A DNA stretch of 50,494 nucleotides from an uncultured Lachnospiraceae bacterium (lineage in GTDB: Bacteria > Bacillota > Clostridia > Lachnospirales > Lachnospiraceae), in contig CAJUJG010000020.1 in the NCBI GenBank assembly GCA_910586715.1, positions 3,956 through 54,449 on the forward strand, written 5' to 3'. The notes beneath the pieces were generated by a model that worked only from the letters and a program-made list of their open reading frames with translations, was not told the origin of the DNA and made no database searches. Made by a program: the position numbers and the translations under genes. Below, one piece after another: positions 38,936 to 47,473 of the stretch. Within the stretch, counting starts at the first letter, position 1, and every line of letters begins with the position of its first letter.

Positions 38936-40600
38936 TCAGCGCAAGCCCTTGAGCATCCGCTTATTTTCATACATCAGCGCATCCGCCTCATCAATTGCTT
39001 CTTCCAGCGTTTTACCGCCTTTTATCAGAACATAGCCGTGTGCAATTGTCAGCGTAAAGTCCAAATCGGGTTGCTTGTTAAAATCTTCACAATACTGCAT
39101 CAGACGTTGAATACACGTATGATAGATTTCGTCCGCGTTGATGGCGTTAATAACGGTAAGAAATTCGTCGCCGCCCGTTCTGTAAGAGGCGCACTCTTTC
39201 TCAAAGTGTACAAATGTGTACCGCAGACCGTCGGCGACTGCTTTTATCATCATGTCGCCCTTTTCGTGCCCAAGTGTGTCGTTGACCTTTTTGAGGTTGT
39301 TGACGTCAAACTGGATAATTCCAAGCGGCGAAAAACTGTCAATAATATGGTTGTATTCCGGAACATGCTCGTTGAATGCCGTGCGGTTGTATAGTCCCGT
39401 CATGTAGTCCGTCAGTGCAAGGTCGTGCAGCATATCTGCTTTCATTCCTTTTGAAAACGTTGTCACAATCTGATTGAACTGATATACAATCAGACACATC
39501 AGAAAGCACAGCAGCGCGGTGCGCACATAGGAGGAATAATTGCCGTAGCTGCCTTGAATATACTTGATTAATGATATTGCAATGCATATGACAAGCACCG
39601 CAAGCAGTGGGAAGATAATATGTTTTTTCGAGTTTTCGTTCCCGCTGTTCATATAACTTAAAACTAATGGTATCATAAGCGGAACTAAAAATACAAGCAG
39701 TATTCGCGTGATGGCAAGCGAGTAGTGGAAATCCGCTATTCCAAATAGCTGTAAAATGACGGCTCCAATCAAACCAATCGCACTGACAAAGCTGAAGCCG
39801 ACGGAAAATGTCCGCAGTTTTCCCTTTAAACGGTGTACCGCCAGCATACCGTAGGAGAGTGGAATTGCGGTAAGCGCAGTATAACCCCAAAGGTGGATGA
39901 CCTCGGAGTGCCCTATAAAGAGCTGCCACAAAACAGATTCCGCGCTCAGCCATTGTGCGGAGAAAAATGTGGCAAGACCAAGATAAAGCAAATCTTTACC
40001 CGCCGTATGTCCGCGGCGCATAAAAAAATACAGCACAATGATGACAACTCCGCAAAGATACAAAAAGGCGCTCACAACAAAGCCCCAAATTCGTTCAGAG
40101 GTTATTTTCCTGTAAATCTCCTGCGTTTTACCCAAATAAATATTGTCAATCAGTCCTTTTGAATCGGAGTAACATGCCGTAACCTCAAGGCACAGCTGTA
40201 CGGGTTCCTTAGAGGCATCGAGTGAAAGCATATGCCAACGGCTGCCGGGGGAACTCCCGTAAAGCGGCGATTGTATGCGGTAATCTTCATGGATCAATTC
40301 GCCGTTTACATAAAAATTGACATAGCAGTTTCGCGCACGCAGCACAATGGCAGTATCCGGTGCAATCGAATCGGGCGTATAATATACACGCTGGCTGTCC
40401 TGGCTTCCAAACTCGGAAAGCCGACAGAAATCACCTGCCTCATTCGTCCAAATATGGGAAAGATCGGTTACATTATAATTGCTCAACGAAAAAATCCGTA
40501 TCAGTACGCCCCATATTGAAATCGCAAGAATCAGATAAAATGCAGCGTTTACAATGCGCATTATGAAAGTATTAATATAATTTTTGACGCTCGTTTTCAT
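38936..40600 (-). CDS. Membrane-bound GGDEF diguanylate cyclase
   Basis: A 554-residue sensor that probably makes cyclic di-GMP. The order is: N-terminal membrane anchor (FYLILAISIWGVLIRIF), an extracellular beta-rich domain (residues about 40-170; CYVNFYVNGELIHEDYRI, GSRWHMLSLD), seven hydrophobic helices (about 175-375, 7TMR-DISM-like), a short linker and a GGDEF domain starting ALTDYMTGLYNR. The active motif GGDEF is intact at residues 476-480. An RxxD inhibitory site was not identified with confidence. No EAL domain is present. It ends 35 bp before the udp start on the same strand, so some read-through is possible. Element R3 lies upstream. Confidence 0.9.
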   Translation of the reverse strand: MKTSVKNYINTFIMRIVNAAFYLILAISIWGVLIRIFSLSNYNVTDLSHIWTNEAGDFCRLSEFGSQDSQRVYYTPDSIAPDTAIVLRARNCYVNFYVNGELIHEDYRIQSPLYGSSPGSRWHMLSLDASKEPVQLCLEVTACYSDSKGLIDNIYLGKTQEIYRKITSERIWGFVVSAFLYLCGVVIIVLYFFMRRGHTAGKDLLYLGLATFFSAQWLSAESVLWQLFIGHSEVIHLWGYTALTAIPLSYGMLAVHRLKGKLRTFSVGFSFVSAIGLIGAVILQLFGIADFHYSLAITRILLVFLVPLMIPLVLSYMNSGNENSKKHIIFPLLAVLVICIAISLIKYIQGSYGNYSSYVRTALLCFLMCLIVYQFNQIVTTFSKGMKADMLHDLALTDYMTGLYNRTAFNEHVPEYNHIIDSFSPLGIIQFDVNNLKKVNDTLGHEKGDMMIKAVADGLRYTFVHFEKECASYRTGGDEFLTVINAINADEIYHTCIQRLMQYCEDFNKQPDLDFTLTIAHGYVLIKGGKTLEEAIDEADALMYENKRMLKGLR

Positions 40601-40631
40601 TTGTATACCTGCCTGTAAACTATAAATAATT

Positions 40632-40767
40632 CAACAGTTCAGCTGTGCAGAACTGTTATGCATCAAGCTATACAAAATCGCTTCACAATAGCTTAATACA
40701 TCTCACCCACTACGCATTCTTACGGACTTTGCAGTGAGGTGCAAAGTCATGGGTTGAATTGTTACTG
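40632..40767 (-). repeat. Triple-hairpin intergenic element, copy R3 (reverse)
   Basis: In plus coordinates: hairpin 1 GACTTTGCA (40725-40733) with TGCAAAGTC (40740-40748); hairpin 2 AAGCTAT (40665-40671) with ATAGCTT (40688-40694); hairpin 3 AACAGTTC (40633-40640) with GAACTGTT (40650-40657). The stems differ from the other copies but stay paired. It fills much of the 311-bp gap between the divergent diguanylate cyclase and zinc-ribbon genes. The rest of the gap (to 40911) is AT-rich with no clear feature. Confidence 0.8.
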
Positions 40768-40911
40768 CTTTTTTCATAAATACGAAAAAAAACTGGAAAC
40801 ATATACATATATATGATAAAATAAATTTACAAATATTCCAATAGATAAATGAAAATTTCTGAAAATTACATTTTATAGAAAAGGGTATCTGTATCAGGGG
40901 GGAACAGAATA

Positions 40912-41151
40912 ATGGAAATGACAAAGGGTACGAAGCTTGTCAAGCGGTATATGTATTTTTGCAGGGAGTGCGGTTATTTAAGCTTTCACGCAACACGCTG
41001 TGAACAGTGCGGTGCGGAAAAAATGGAAGAGACGCCGAAACGCTACGGACTGACCAATTTTGCATGTATCCGTATGGCAGTGACAGAGTTTGAATTGATG
41101 AAACAGGAGTTTCGCCGTAATGTGTTGGGCGGATTGGAAGGAGGGCATTGA
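40912..41151 (+). CDS. Small zinc-ribbon protein
   Basis: A 79-residue protein with two CxxC knuckles ten residues apart (YFCRECGYLSF and TRCEQCGAEKM), an arrangement that usually binds one zinc ion. The remainder is a short helix-rich tail (MAVTEFELMKQEFRRNVLGG). GGGGGGA precedes the ATG. No specific family or partner is recognised. The cheD gene begins 62 bp downstream on the same strand, so a shared transcript is possible. Role unknown: nucleic acid or protein binding would fit. Confidence 0.7.
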   Translation: MEMTKGTKLVKRYMYFCRECGYLSFHATRCEQCGAEKMEETPKRYGLTNFACIRMAVTEFELMKQEFRRNVLGGLEGGH

Positions 41152-41213
41152 GTCCTCCTTTTGTGTCAAAATAAAAATACACGGATAACAAACGTTCCAA
41201 GGAGGTATAAAAC

Positions 41214-41741
41214 GTGGCAAGCTTGACATTACAGGAGCTTGAAAGCATGATCACCGTCAATATGGGAGATTACAAGGTGGCATGCGGGGAAAAGAAGCTG
41301 ATTACAAGAGATTTGGGTTCGTGCGTCGGGATTGCAATCAGAGATCCGAAGACGGACGTGGGCGGATTAATTCATATTATGCTGCCCGAATATGTGTCAT
41401 ACGAACGGGATGATGCCGTACATAGTAACGTGACAACCGCGAAATACGCTGATATTGGTCTTGATGAGATGGTAGACATTTTAGTGGAGAACGGTGCGAA
41501 GCGGGATAGGCTTGTTGCAAAAATTGCAGGAGGGGCACACATGATTGCCAATGCGGTTATATCGGAGAGCAGGGACATCTCCTCAAAAAATGTAGCCGCG
41601 GTCAAAAAAAAGCTGGGCGAACTTCACATACCGCTGCTTGCGGAGGAGGTTGGCGAACATTATCCACGCACGGTCGTTTTTGATACGTCAAGCGGTGTGA
41701 TGCGGATTATCACATCCGGGCGTGAGGACAGAATGCTGTAA
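41214..41741 (+). CDS. cheD: Chemoreceptor glutamine deamidase CheD
   Basis: A 175-residue enzyme that deamidates glutamines on methyl-accepting chemotaxis proteins and, in Bacillus, interacts with CheC. GTG start with AAGGAGG 8 bp upstream. Active-site residues are in the expected places: Cys in TRDLGSCVGIAI, His in GGLIHIMLPE and Thr in SNVTTAKYAD. KIAGGAHMIA and the VVFDTSSGVMRI tail are complete. No other chemotaxis genes lie in the window, so this copy stands alone with two small neighbours. It implies a motile, chemotactic organism. Confidence 0.95.
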   Translation: MASLTLQELESMITVNMGDYKVACGEKKLITRDLGSCVGIAIRDPKTDVGGLIHIMLPEYVSYERDDAVHSNVTTAKYADIGLDEMVDILVENGAKRDRLVAKIAGGAHMIANAVISESRDISSKNVAAVKKKLGELHIPLLAEEVGEHYPRTVVFDTSSGVMRIITSGREDRML

Positions 41742-41763
41742 CAAGGTAAAGGAGGCGATTGCT

Positions 41764-41958
41764 ATGGGAACATTTGATGAATCAAACGAAATGCAGCTTT
41801 TGGAGCGCAATATCATAAAAAGCTACAATGAGCTGTTAAAGACGCTTTGGGAAGAGGGCGACATGGATACCCTCGGGCAGGTGATTATGGACGATAAATA
41901 CCGCAATGAGCTGATGGAAATGCATACGGGCAGATTAAAAGAAGGACACGAGATTTAA
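41764..41958 (+). CDS. Small hypothetical protein following cheD
   Basis: A 64-residue acidic, probably all-helical protein (MGTFDESNEMQLLERNIIKSYNELLKTLW...). The start at 41764 is chosen because AAAGGAGG lies about 9 bp before it. The longer frame would run into cheD. It is 22 bp downstream of cheD and shares its terminator, so the two are probably co-expressed. No family recognised. A CheD-binding or regulatory peptide is possible but unproven. Confidence 0.6.
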   Translation: MGTFDESNEMQLLERNIIKSYNELLKTLWEEGDMDTLGQVIMDDKYRNELMEMHTGRLKEGHEI

Positions 41959-41972
41959 CCGTGTCCTTTTTC
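41942..41972 (+). terminator. Terminator of the cheD operon
   Basis: AAGGACACG (41942-41950) pairs with CGTGTCCTT (41960-41968), followed by T. The stem overlaps the last codons of the small ORF. Confidence 0.85.
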
Positions 41973-41988
41973 TGTCATGAAAATTCTG

Positions 41989-42774
41989 TTAATGCTTTAA
42001 CAATGCGAGCGCAGCACGCCGCTTATGTCCCCTGTAAAGACTTGCAAAACGGTTATAGAACCAAAAGCCTTCGACAAGAACGTGATTTAGGACGCCGATT
42101 TTTTCTTTTACAGTGCCCTGATAGTAGGTTCCGCCGTAATCGAGCGTTTTGCGTTCTTTCACATAGTTAATCAAATCATCTTCTGTCTGAATATTTTCTT
42201 TAAAAACTGTGTATGCCGTACCAATGCAGTCTAAGCTGTGTGAGTCGCTTCCGCCAAACATGGACAGCTTATATTCAAACGCAAGGCGCCTTGCGTTCAT
42301 ATTGGAAGTGACAGATTCACAGGAATTAAACGCTTCCAAAAAATCAAAGCTCTTCATAATATCCGGATTTTTCTTGTATGCACGCGTGCGTGTAAAGCTC
42401 AAATGACGCTCTCCGCACGGATGTGCAGGTCCGAGAATTCCGCCGTGCCGGTGTACAATATCAATCAGGAGCTTCACGGGAAGCCCCCTGCATTCCATAA
42501 TAGGAAGTTTTACGCCTTTTGGTAAAATCACTAAGATATGTCCTGCATCAACCGTATCGTATTCAATTCCTTTCAATACCACAAAATCCTTGATTTTGTC
42601 TTTCAAGTTATCCCTGTAATAACGAAAACCGTTATAGGAATCATGGTCTGTGACGAGCATTCCGCCAAATCCCTGTGATTTCAACAGCTTTATATAGTCT
42701 GCAATCTCAACTTTGCCATCAAGCGAGCCTTCGTCCGTGTGGCAGTGCATATCAAACTTGATATTGGAATTCAT
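41989..42774 (-). CDS. PHP-domain phosphoesterase
   Basis: A 261-residue metal-dependent phosphoesterase. The start at MNSNIKFDMHCHTDEG (42774) has GGAGGAG 8 bp upstream. Metal-ligand motifs typical of the PHP fold are present: DMHCHTDEGSLDG, MLVTDHDSYNG, HILVI, LGPAHPCGE and GGSDSHSLDCIGTAYTVF. Such proteins hydrolyse nucleotides, phosphoesters or short oligonucleotides. The substrate here is not evident. It is convergent with the cheD operon. The last 40 residues are basic. Confidence 0.85.
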   Translation of the reverse strand: MNSNIKFDMHCHTDEGSLDGKVEIADYIKLLKSQGFGGMLVTDHDSYNGFRYYRDNLKDKIKDFVVLKGIEYDTVDAGHILVILPKGVKLPIMECRGLPVKLLIDIVHRHGGILGPAHPCGERHLSFTRTRAYKKNPDIMKSFDFLEAFNSCESVTSNMNARRLAFEYKLSMFGGSDSHSLDCIGTAYTVFKENIQTEDDLINYVKERKTLDYGGTYYQGTVKEKIGVLNHVLVEGFWFYNRFASLYRGHKRRAALALLKH

Positions 42775-42949
42775 ATTGGTTTCTCCTCCAAACATTTTAC
42801 CAACGCAACATAATTATTGTAATACATCAGAACCATTTAATCAAATACCATTTTATGAAAATTGCGGGAAATTATGCATATATGTGCCAAATCGTCAATA
42901 TTCACGATAAAAACGCTCAAAAATCAAAAACTTTGTCACTTTATTAAAA

Positions 42950-42978
42950 TTGACTTTTGAAAATGCGTAAATTATAAT
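42950..42978 (+). promoter_or_regulatory. Promoter of the PAP2 gene
   Basis: TTGACT at 42950-42955 and TATAAT at 42973-42978 with exactly 17 bp between, about 60 bp upstream of the start codon. Confidence 0.8.
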
Positions 42979-43038
42979 TATTTGATAATCGGTAATTTTT
43001 TGACTTTGGTTTTGTTGATTATTGAAAAAGAGGGGATT

Positions 43039-43707
43039 ATGATGAAAAACAAATTACAGGAGCTTGCCGGCAGTTACCGCTCTCTGCTTGTTATGGCAGT
43101 ATACGCCGTGTTTTACATGATTGCGTTTGTTTATTTGGAGCAGCGCACTGGTGCGGTTCATGAGATTAATTTTGGAATAGACGCGTACATTCCGTTTTGT
43201 GAAGTCTTTATCATACCATATGTGATGTGGTTTGGATACGTGGCGATTACCGTATGCTATTTGTGCATAAAGGATAAGGAAGAAAGCGAACGGCTTGTTG
43301 CATTCTTAATAGCGGGAATGACCATCTTTATTGTTGTTTCGGCTGTTTTTCCGAACGGGCATCATTTAAGACCTGCTGTGTTTCCGAAGGACAATGTATT
43401 TACAAGAATGATTGCGGTTCTTTATGCAAGCGATACGCCGACAAATGTCCTTCCGAGCATTCATGTGTATAACTCCATTGCGATTATGATTGCAGTGTGG
43501 AGAAGTAAATGCTTTAAGGAACATAAGGTGATCACGGGATTTATGCTTGCTTTGGGGATAAGCATCATATTATCAACAGTACTGATTAAGCAGCATTCTA
43601 TGCTCGACGTGCTTTTGGCTTTTATTCTTTCGGGATGGATGTATTCCATATGTTATCGGAGAGCAGGTGTTCGCGTCAGACAAAAGGGAACGGCGAAAAA
43701 CTGGTAA
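43039..43707 (+). CDS. PAP2-superfamily membrane phosphatase
   Basis: A 222-residue protein with about six membrane helices. GAGGGG precedes ATGATG. The start could be either ATG (43039 or 43042). The superfamily motifs are GHHLRPAVF (motif 1 region), NVLPSIHVYNS (PSxH, motif 2) and STVLIKQHSMLDVLLAF (motif 3, His and Asp). The Ser-Arg start of motif 3 is altered (ST in place of SR), so activity is not certain. Likely substrates are lipid phosphates such as phosphatidic acid or undecaprenyl pyrophosphate, or an inositol-lipid exchange as in related families. Confidence 0.75.
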   Translation: MMKNKLQELAGSYRSLLVMAVYAVFYMIAFVYLEQRTGAVHEINFGIDAYIPFCEVFIIPYVMWFGYVAITVCYLCIKDKEESERLVAFLIAGMTIFIVVSAVFPNGHHLRPAVFPKDNVFTRMIAVLYASDTPTNVLPSIHVYNSIAIMIAVWRSKCFKEHKVITGFMLALGISIILSTVLIKQHSMLDVLLAFILSGWMYSICYRRAGVRVRQKGTAKNW

Positions 43708-43718
43708 TTTCATAAATG

Positions 43719-43769
43719 ACTATGCAATAAAAAAATTGAGCAGTCCGCTCAATTTTTTTATTGCATAGT
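43719..43769. terminator. Bidirectional terminator with perfect 23-bp stem
   Basis: Arms at 43719-43741 and 43747-43769 are perfect complements around AGTCC. They contain seven A and seven T runs. It serves the PAP2 gene and the convergent minus-strand antitoxin-like gene. Confidence 0.85.
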
Positions 43770-43780
43770 TTACGTATTTT

Positions 43781-43984
43781 CTATCTCGTAAGCGTATTAG
43801 CCGATACGCTTTTGATGATAAAGTGGGAAATCTCGTCATAATTTTCTTCCGGCATGATAAAGACTTTTCTGCCGTTTTTCAAGGTGAGGGCAACAGTTTC
43901 ACCGTTCCCGTTCACGTCATCACAGACTGCATCGAAATTATTCTTCAGAGATACGAAATCCATTTCCTTAACTGAATTATTCAT
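43781..43984 (-). CDS. Phd/YefM-like antitoxin, orphan
   Basis: A 67-residue protein. AAGGAGG precedes the ATG. The sequence follows the Phd/YefM pattern: SLKNNFDAVCDDVNGNGETVALT, then KNGRKVFIMPEENYDEI, a small beta-alpha DNA-binding fold, followed by a short tail that would normally wrap a toxin. No RelE, Doc or other toxin frame lies on either side (glycerophosphodiesterase upstream, PAP2 downstream). It may repress another locus, neutralise a distant toxin, or be a remnant. Confidence 0.55.
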   Translation of the reverse strand: MNNSVKEMDFVSLKNNFDAVCDDVNGNGETVALTLKNGRKVFIMPEENYDEISHFIIKSVSANTLTR

Positions 43985-44209
43985 ACGGGGTCCTCCTTAA
44001 TCCTGTACTGGGGATGCCGCCCTGTATAAAATCAAGCAGTTGGGGAATTTGGGGAAGGGCGACAAAATAAAGTTACCTTTAATGTATCAATAATACCGAA
44101 TTTTGCGGCGTATTTCAAGCAATTTCGAAAAATTTAATAAAATATTTGCAAAAGTCCGTTTAATCATATCAAATCGTATGTAATTGTGCACGCAAATCAT
44201 GTTTTGCCT

Positions 44210-45049
44210 TTAAGAATAGTTAGAAACAGATGGTACAAAGCCTTCAAAAATGAATAAATCAAAGCTCTTGGAAACCCGTTCCAGCTCCTCCTGCGAGCGC
44301 ACCGTCCATGCCACGCTTAAGGAATGGTATAATTTGCGGCAGAGAATACGCGAGAGCTCGTTTCCGTGCTTGCAGTTGTATGCCACAAAATCAGGCGCCG
44401 CATAGCAGTTTCCAATTAAATGGGACAATAAAAAGTATGACAGGCGCAGTTTTTTCCTTGTAAAGTCCTCCGAGAGCTGACCTCTGACAATATTAGGACG
44501 GTGCGTCTTGTACCAACGCACGGCAAGCGGGTGAAACGATTCAATACAGTAGTGTCCTTTGTAATTGGAAAGAATACGGTCGCAAATGCTGCAAAGCCTG
44601 TTCGCGTTTTTTTCTACCTTGTATTCGATAATCAGCGGTACACGCCCATCAACTGCTTTTAATACTTCCTCGAAGGAAGGGATTTTTTCGTCCGTGCCAA
44701 GCAGCCGGAAGCGCCGAAGCTCCTCAAAGGTATAATCCCTCAAATACCCTTTGACGCCGCAGACGCGGTTCAAGGTGTCGTCATGGAACACGACAGGGAC
44801 ATTGTCTTTCGTCAGATGTACGTCAAATTCAATACCGTAGCCTAAATCGGCGGCGCGTTTTATTGCCGAATAGGAATTTTCAGGTAAAACCGGCTCTCCG
44901 CTTTTTTTTCTGCCGTGAAGCCCTCTGTGCGCGTACATATGTCCGAAAAACGGTGTATAGTCCGGTCTGTGGCGGATACGCGGTTTGATTGAGATTAAAT
45001 ATAAAGCGCAGGCTGCGCATATAATCAGAAATAGAAATAAGATGTTCAT
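44210..45049 (-). CDS. Glycerophosphodiester phosphodiesterase
   Basis: A 279-residue membrane-anchored enzyme that cleaves glycerophosphodiesters to glycerol 3-phosphate and an alcohol. An N-terminal helix (ILFLFLIICAACALYLISI) precedes the GDPD barrel: MYAHRGLHG (catalytic His-Arg), PENSYSAIKRAADLGYGIEFDVHLTKDN (Glu and Asp metal ligands), VVFHDDTLNRVCG (second His), PLIIEYKV and SFHPLAVRWYK. The C-terminus (VAWTVRSQEELERV, FIFEGFVP) is typical. AGGAGG lies about 8 bp upstream of the ATG. Confidence 0.92.
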   Translation of the reverse strand: MNILFLFLIICAACALYLISIKPRIRHRPDYTPFFGHMYAHRGLHGRKKSGEPVLPENSYSAIKRAADLGYGIEFDVHLTKDNVPVVFHDDTLNRVCGVKGYLRDYTFEELRRFRLLGTDEKIPSFEEVLKAVDGRVPLIIEYKVEKNANRLCSICDRILSNYKGHYCIESFHPLAVRWYKTHRPNIVRGQLSEDFTRKKLRLSYFLLSHLIGNCYAAPDFVAYNCKHGNELSRILCRKLYHSLSVAWTVRSQEELERVSKSFDLFIFEGFVPSVSNYS

Positions 45050-45114
45050 GAAAATCGCCTCCTATAAAAATATTATATAATATTGAATCAAAATGCAACA
45101 ACATCTCAAAATTT

Positions 45115-45213
45115 GTAACAGTTCAGCCTTCGGCTTCCTGTTACAAGCATCAAGCCATGCAAAACCGCTTCGCGGTGGTTTGATGCATCTCAACCACTAC
45201 GCTGTTTCATGAA
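45115..45213 (-). repeat. Hairpin intergenic element, copy R4 (reverse, lacks hairpin 1)
   Basis: Hairpin 3: TAACAG (45116-45121) with CTGTTA (45138-45143), inner AGCC-ttc-GGCT. Hairpin 2: GCATCAAGCCA (45147-45157) with TGGTTTGATGC (45176-45186), one G/T difference, inner CCGC-ttc-GCGG. The ACTACGCTGTTTCATGAAC block follows and the GGACTTTGCA hairpin of other copies is missing. Confidence 0.75.
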
Positions 45214-45246
45214 CTATTATCAAAATTCCATAAAGTTTTCAGTGAA

Positions 45247-45276
45247 TTGTTGTACTTTTTGATTTTTTAGTATAAT
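45247..45276 (+). promoter_or_regulatory. Probable promoter of the M13 peptidase gene
   Basis: TTGTTG (45247-45252), 18 bp, TATAAT (45271-45276). The -10 is strong, the -35 weak. Confidence 0.5.
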
Positions 45277-45345
45277 ATAAATTTGTATGGATTGATTTCA
45301 AGAGGGAGGATTTTGAGAACGGTTGAACAGGAATGGAGGACGTTT

Positions 45346-47454
45346 ATGAAGAAAAGAATATTGGCATTGGTTTTGGCGGCGGCAATGGCGCTTGGAACGA
45401 CGAGCTGCGGATTGTTTACAGTTCAAAACGAAAGTCCTGCCGACGTCGCAAAAGACAGCATTGCGAACGAGTTTCATAAAGGCTCGCAGGAAAGCACAAT
45501 TGCCGAAGAGGATATAGAAGATGCGGCTGCCGGGGTGGACAGTACGCCTAAAGAGGTGCGGTATCAGGACGATTACTATGAATACGTTAATCAGAACCTT
45601 CTTTCCAAAATTGAGCTTGCGGCGACGGACGCGCACTGGGACTGGTTCGGTGAGCTCAATGCCGTGGTGAGCAGCGAAATGGAGGATATTATCCGGGAGC
45701 TTGCCGGGGACGGAAAAACATATGAGAAAGGAACGCCGGAGCAGAAAATTAAGGATATGTATGAGTGCGTATCCAACACCGAAAACAGGGAGAAAACAGG
45801 CTTAGGACCGCTGAAGCCGTATATGGACAGCATCAGAAACGCCAAAAATATCGACGAGTATGTAGATGCGCTTGCGCACCTTTCCGGTGAGTTTGGGTTC
45901 AGCAGTATTGTAGGCGGTTATTATATTTCGCAGGATAAAGCGGATTCAAGCGAGTATTCGGTATACATGATGTATGCGGATACATTGATTGGCAAGGAGT
46001 ACATTGAAGGAAAAGAAACAAAAGAATATGTTGACATGTATCTTGACTATGTGAATGACATGCTGGTAGAGTTTGGCATGAGTGCAGGCGAGGCGGCGGC
46101 AAGCACGGATTCGATTGAAACGCTTCTGCGCGACATCTGCGCATCGACGCTCACGACAGAGCAGCTTTATGATCCGAAGATTACCTACAATGTCTACACG
46201 GCAAAAGAGCTGCAGCAGCTTTACACAAACGTGGATGTGGATAAGATGCTCAAAACGCTCGGCGTTTCTGGACAGGATAAATATATTGTGATTGATGTCG
46301 AACAGGCGAAAAAGATTAACTCGCTCCTAGTGGAGGAAAATCTTCAGGCGTTAAAGGATTATTCAAGCTTTGTCATGCTTAATGATGTGGCAGAATATGC
46401 CTCGTCAGGCTATGTGAAGCTGCACGATAAAATGCAGAATTCCCTGTACGGCATTACGGAGAGCTGGGGCGACGAGAAAATATGGATGGATCTGACACAG
46501 GACTTACTTCCGTGGGATTTTGGAACCATTTACGTGAAGGAGCACTTTTCACAGGAGGACAAAGAGGCTGTGGAAGGTATGATAGATCTGATTTTGAAGG
46601 AATATGAAACGATTATCAACAAGCAGGAATGGATGAGCGACGCAACAAAAAAGAAGGCAATCAAAAAGCTTGAAACCATGCAGGTTAAAATCGGTTATCC
46701 TGAGGAATGGCCCGCAGCGAAGGATATGATGCAGGTAACGCCAATATCAGAGGGTGGGAGCCTGATTTCAAACTGGCTGGTCAGCATGCAGGTTGCAATT
46801 GAGGCGCAGCTGCAGCAGCTTGGTACAAAAGTGGACCGTTCCGAGTGGGATGTGACGCCGCAGACGATTAACGCGATGTATGATCCGTTAAACAATGAGA
46901 TCATCTTTCCGGCAGCAATTCTGCAGGCACCGTTTTATAACAGCAGAAATTCAGACGGGGCTAATTTGGGCGGTATCGGCTTTGTCATTGCACATGAGGT
47001 AAGCCATGCGTTTGACTCAAGCGGCGCGCTGTATGATGAATTCGGAAATTACAATGTTTGGTGGACGGACGAGGAGCTTGCGGAGTACGAAAGACTTTCC
47101 CAGTCCATTGTGGAATATTACAACAACTATGAGATGATGGGCACAAAGGTCAACGGTGATCTCACGCTTATGGAAAATATCGCGGATTTGGGCGCGATGA
47201 CGTGTATTACTTCCATTATTGGCGATGATGAGGATGCGCTTGACGATGCGTTCGGACAGATGACCTATAACTGGGCAAGCGCGGATACGGCGAGCTTTAT
47301 GATGTATCTGTTAAACACGGATACGCATTCGCCCAATAAGGTTAGGGTGAATGCCGTGCTCAGCTCATGCGATGCATTTTACGATATTTATGATATTGTG
47401 GAAACAGACGGAATGTATGTCGCTCCGGAGGATAGGGTCGGCATTTGGAGATAA
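45346..47454 (+). CDS. M13-family (PepO/neprilysin-like) metallopeptidase lipoprotein
   Basis: A 702-residue secreted zinc endopeptidase. TGGAGG supports the ATG at 45346. The signal peptide MKKRILALVLAAAMALGTTSC ends in a lipobox Cys. The N-terminal M13 domain starts DDYYEYVNQNLLSKIEL. The catalytic domain contains NAMYDPLNNEIIFPAAILQ, the zinc motif HEVSH (His550, Glu551, His554) in IAHEVSHAFDSSGALYDEFG, and the third ligand Glu610 in ENIADLGA. The usual C-terminal VRVNAVLSSCDAFYDIYDI and near-terminal W are present. It likely degrades extracellular peptides. The next gene starts 20 bp later and is probably co-transcribed. Confidence 0.93.
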   Translation: MKKRILALVLAAAMALGTTSCGLFTVQNESPADVAKDSIANEFHKGSQESTIAEEDIEDAAAGVDSTPKEVRYQDDYYEYVNQNLLSKIELAATDAHWDWFGELNAVVSSEMEDIIRELAGDGKTYEKGTPEQKIKDMYECVSNTENREKTGLGPLKPYMDSIRNAKNIDEYVDALAHLSGEFGFSSIVGGYYISQDKADSSEYSVYMMYADTLIGKEYIEGKETKEYVDMYLDYVNDMLVEFGMSAGEAAASTDSIETLLRDICASTLTTEQLYDPKITYNVYTAKELQQLYTNVDVDKMLKTLGVSGQDKYIVIDVEQAKKINSLLVEENLQALKDYSSFVMLNDVAEYASSGYVKLHDKMQNSLYGITESWGDEKIWMDLTQDLLPWDFGTIYVKEHFSQEDKEAVEGMIDLILKEYETIINKQEWMSDATKKKAIKKLETMQVKIGYPEEWPAAKDMMQVTPISEGGSLISNWLVSMQVAIEAQLQQLGTKVDRSEWDVTPQTINAMYDPLNNEIIFPAAILQAPFYNSRNSDGANLGGIGFVIAHEVSHAFDSSGALYDEFGNYNVWWTDEELAEYERLSQSIVEYYNNYEMMGTKVNGDLTLMENIADLGAMTCITSIIGDDEDALDDAFGQMTYNWASADTASFMMYLLNTDTHSPNKVRVNAVLSSCDAFYDIYDIVETDGMYVAPEDRVGIWR

Positions 47455-47473
47455 AAATAAGGGGGAAATTAAG

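Noticed and set aside
43719..43769. Perfect 23-bp inverted repeat as a transposon end
   Set aside because: The short 5-nt loop, A/T-runs and position between convergent genes make a bidirectional terminator far more likely.
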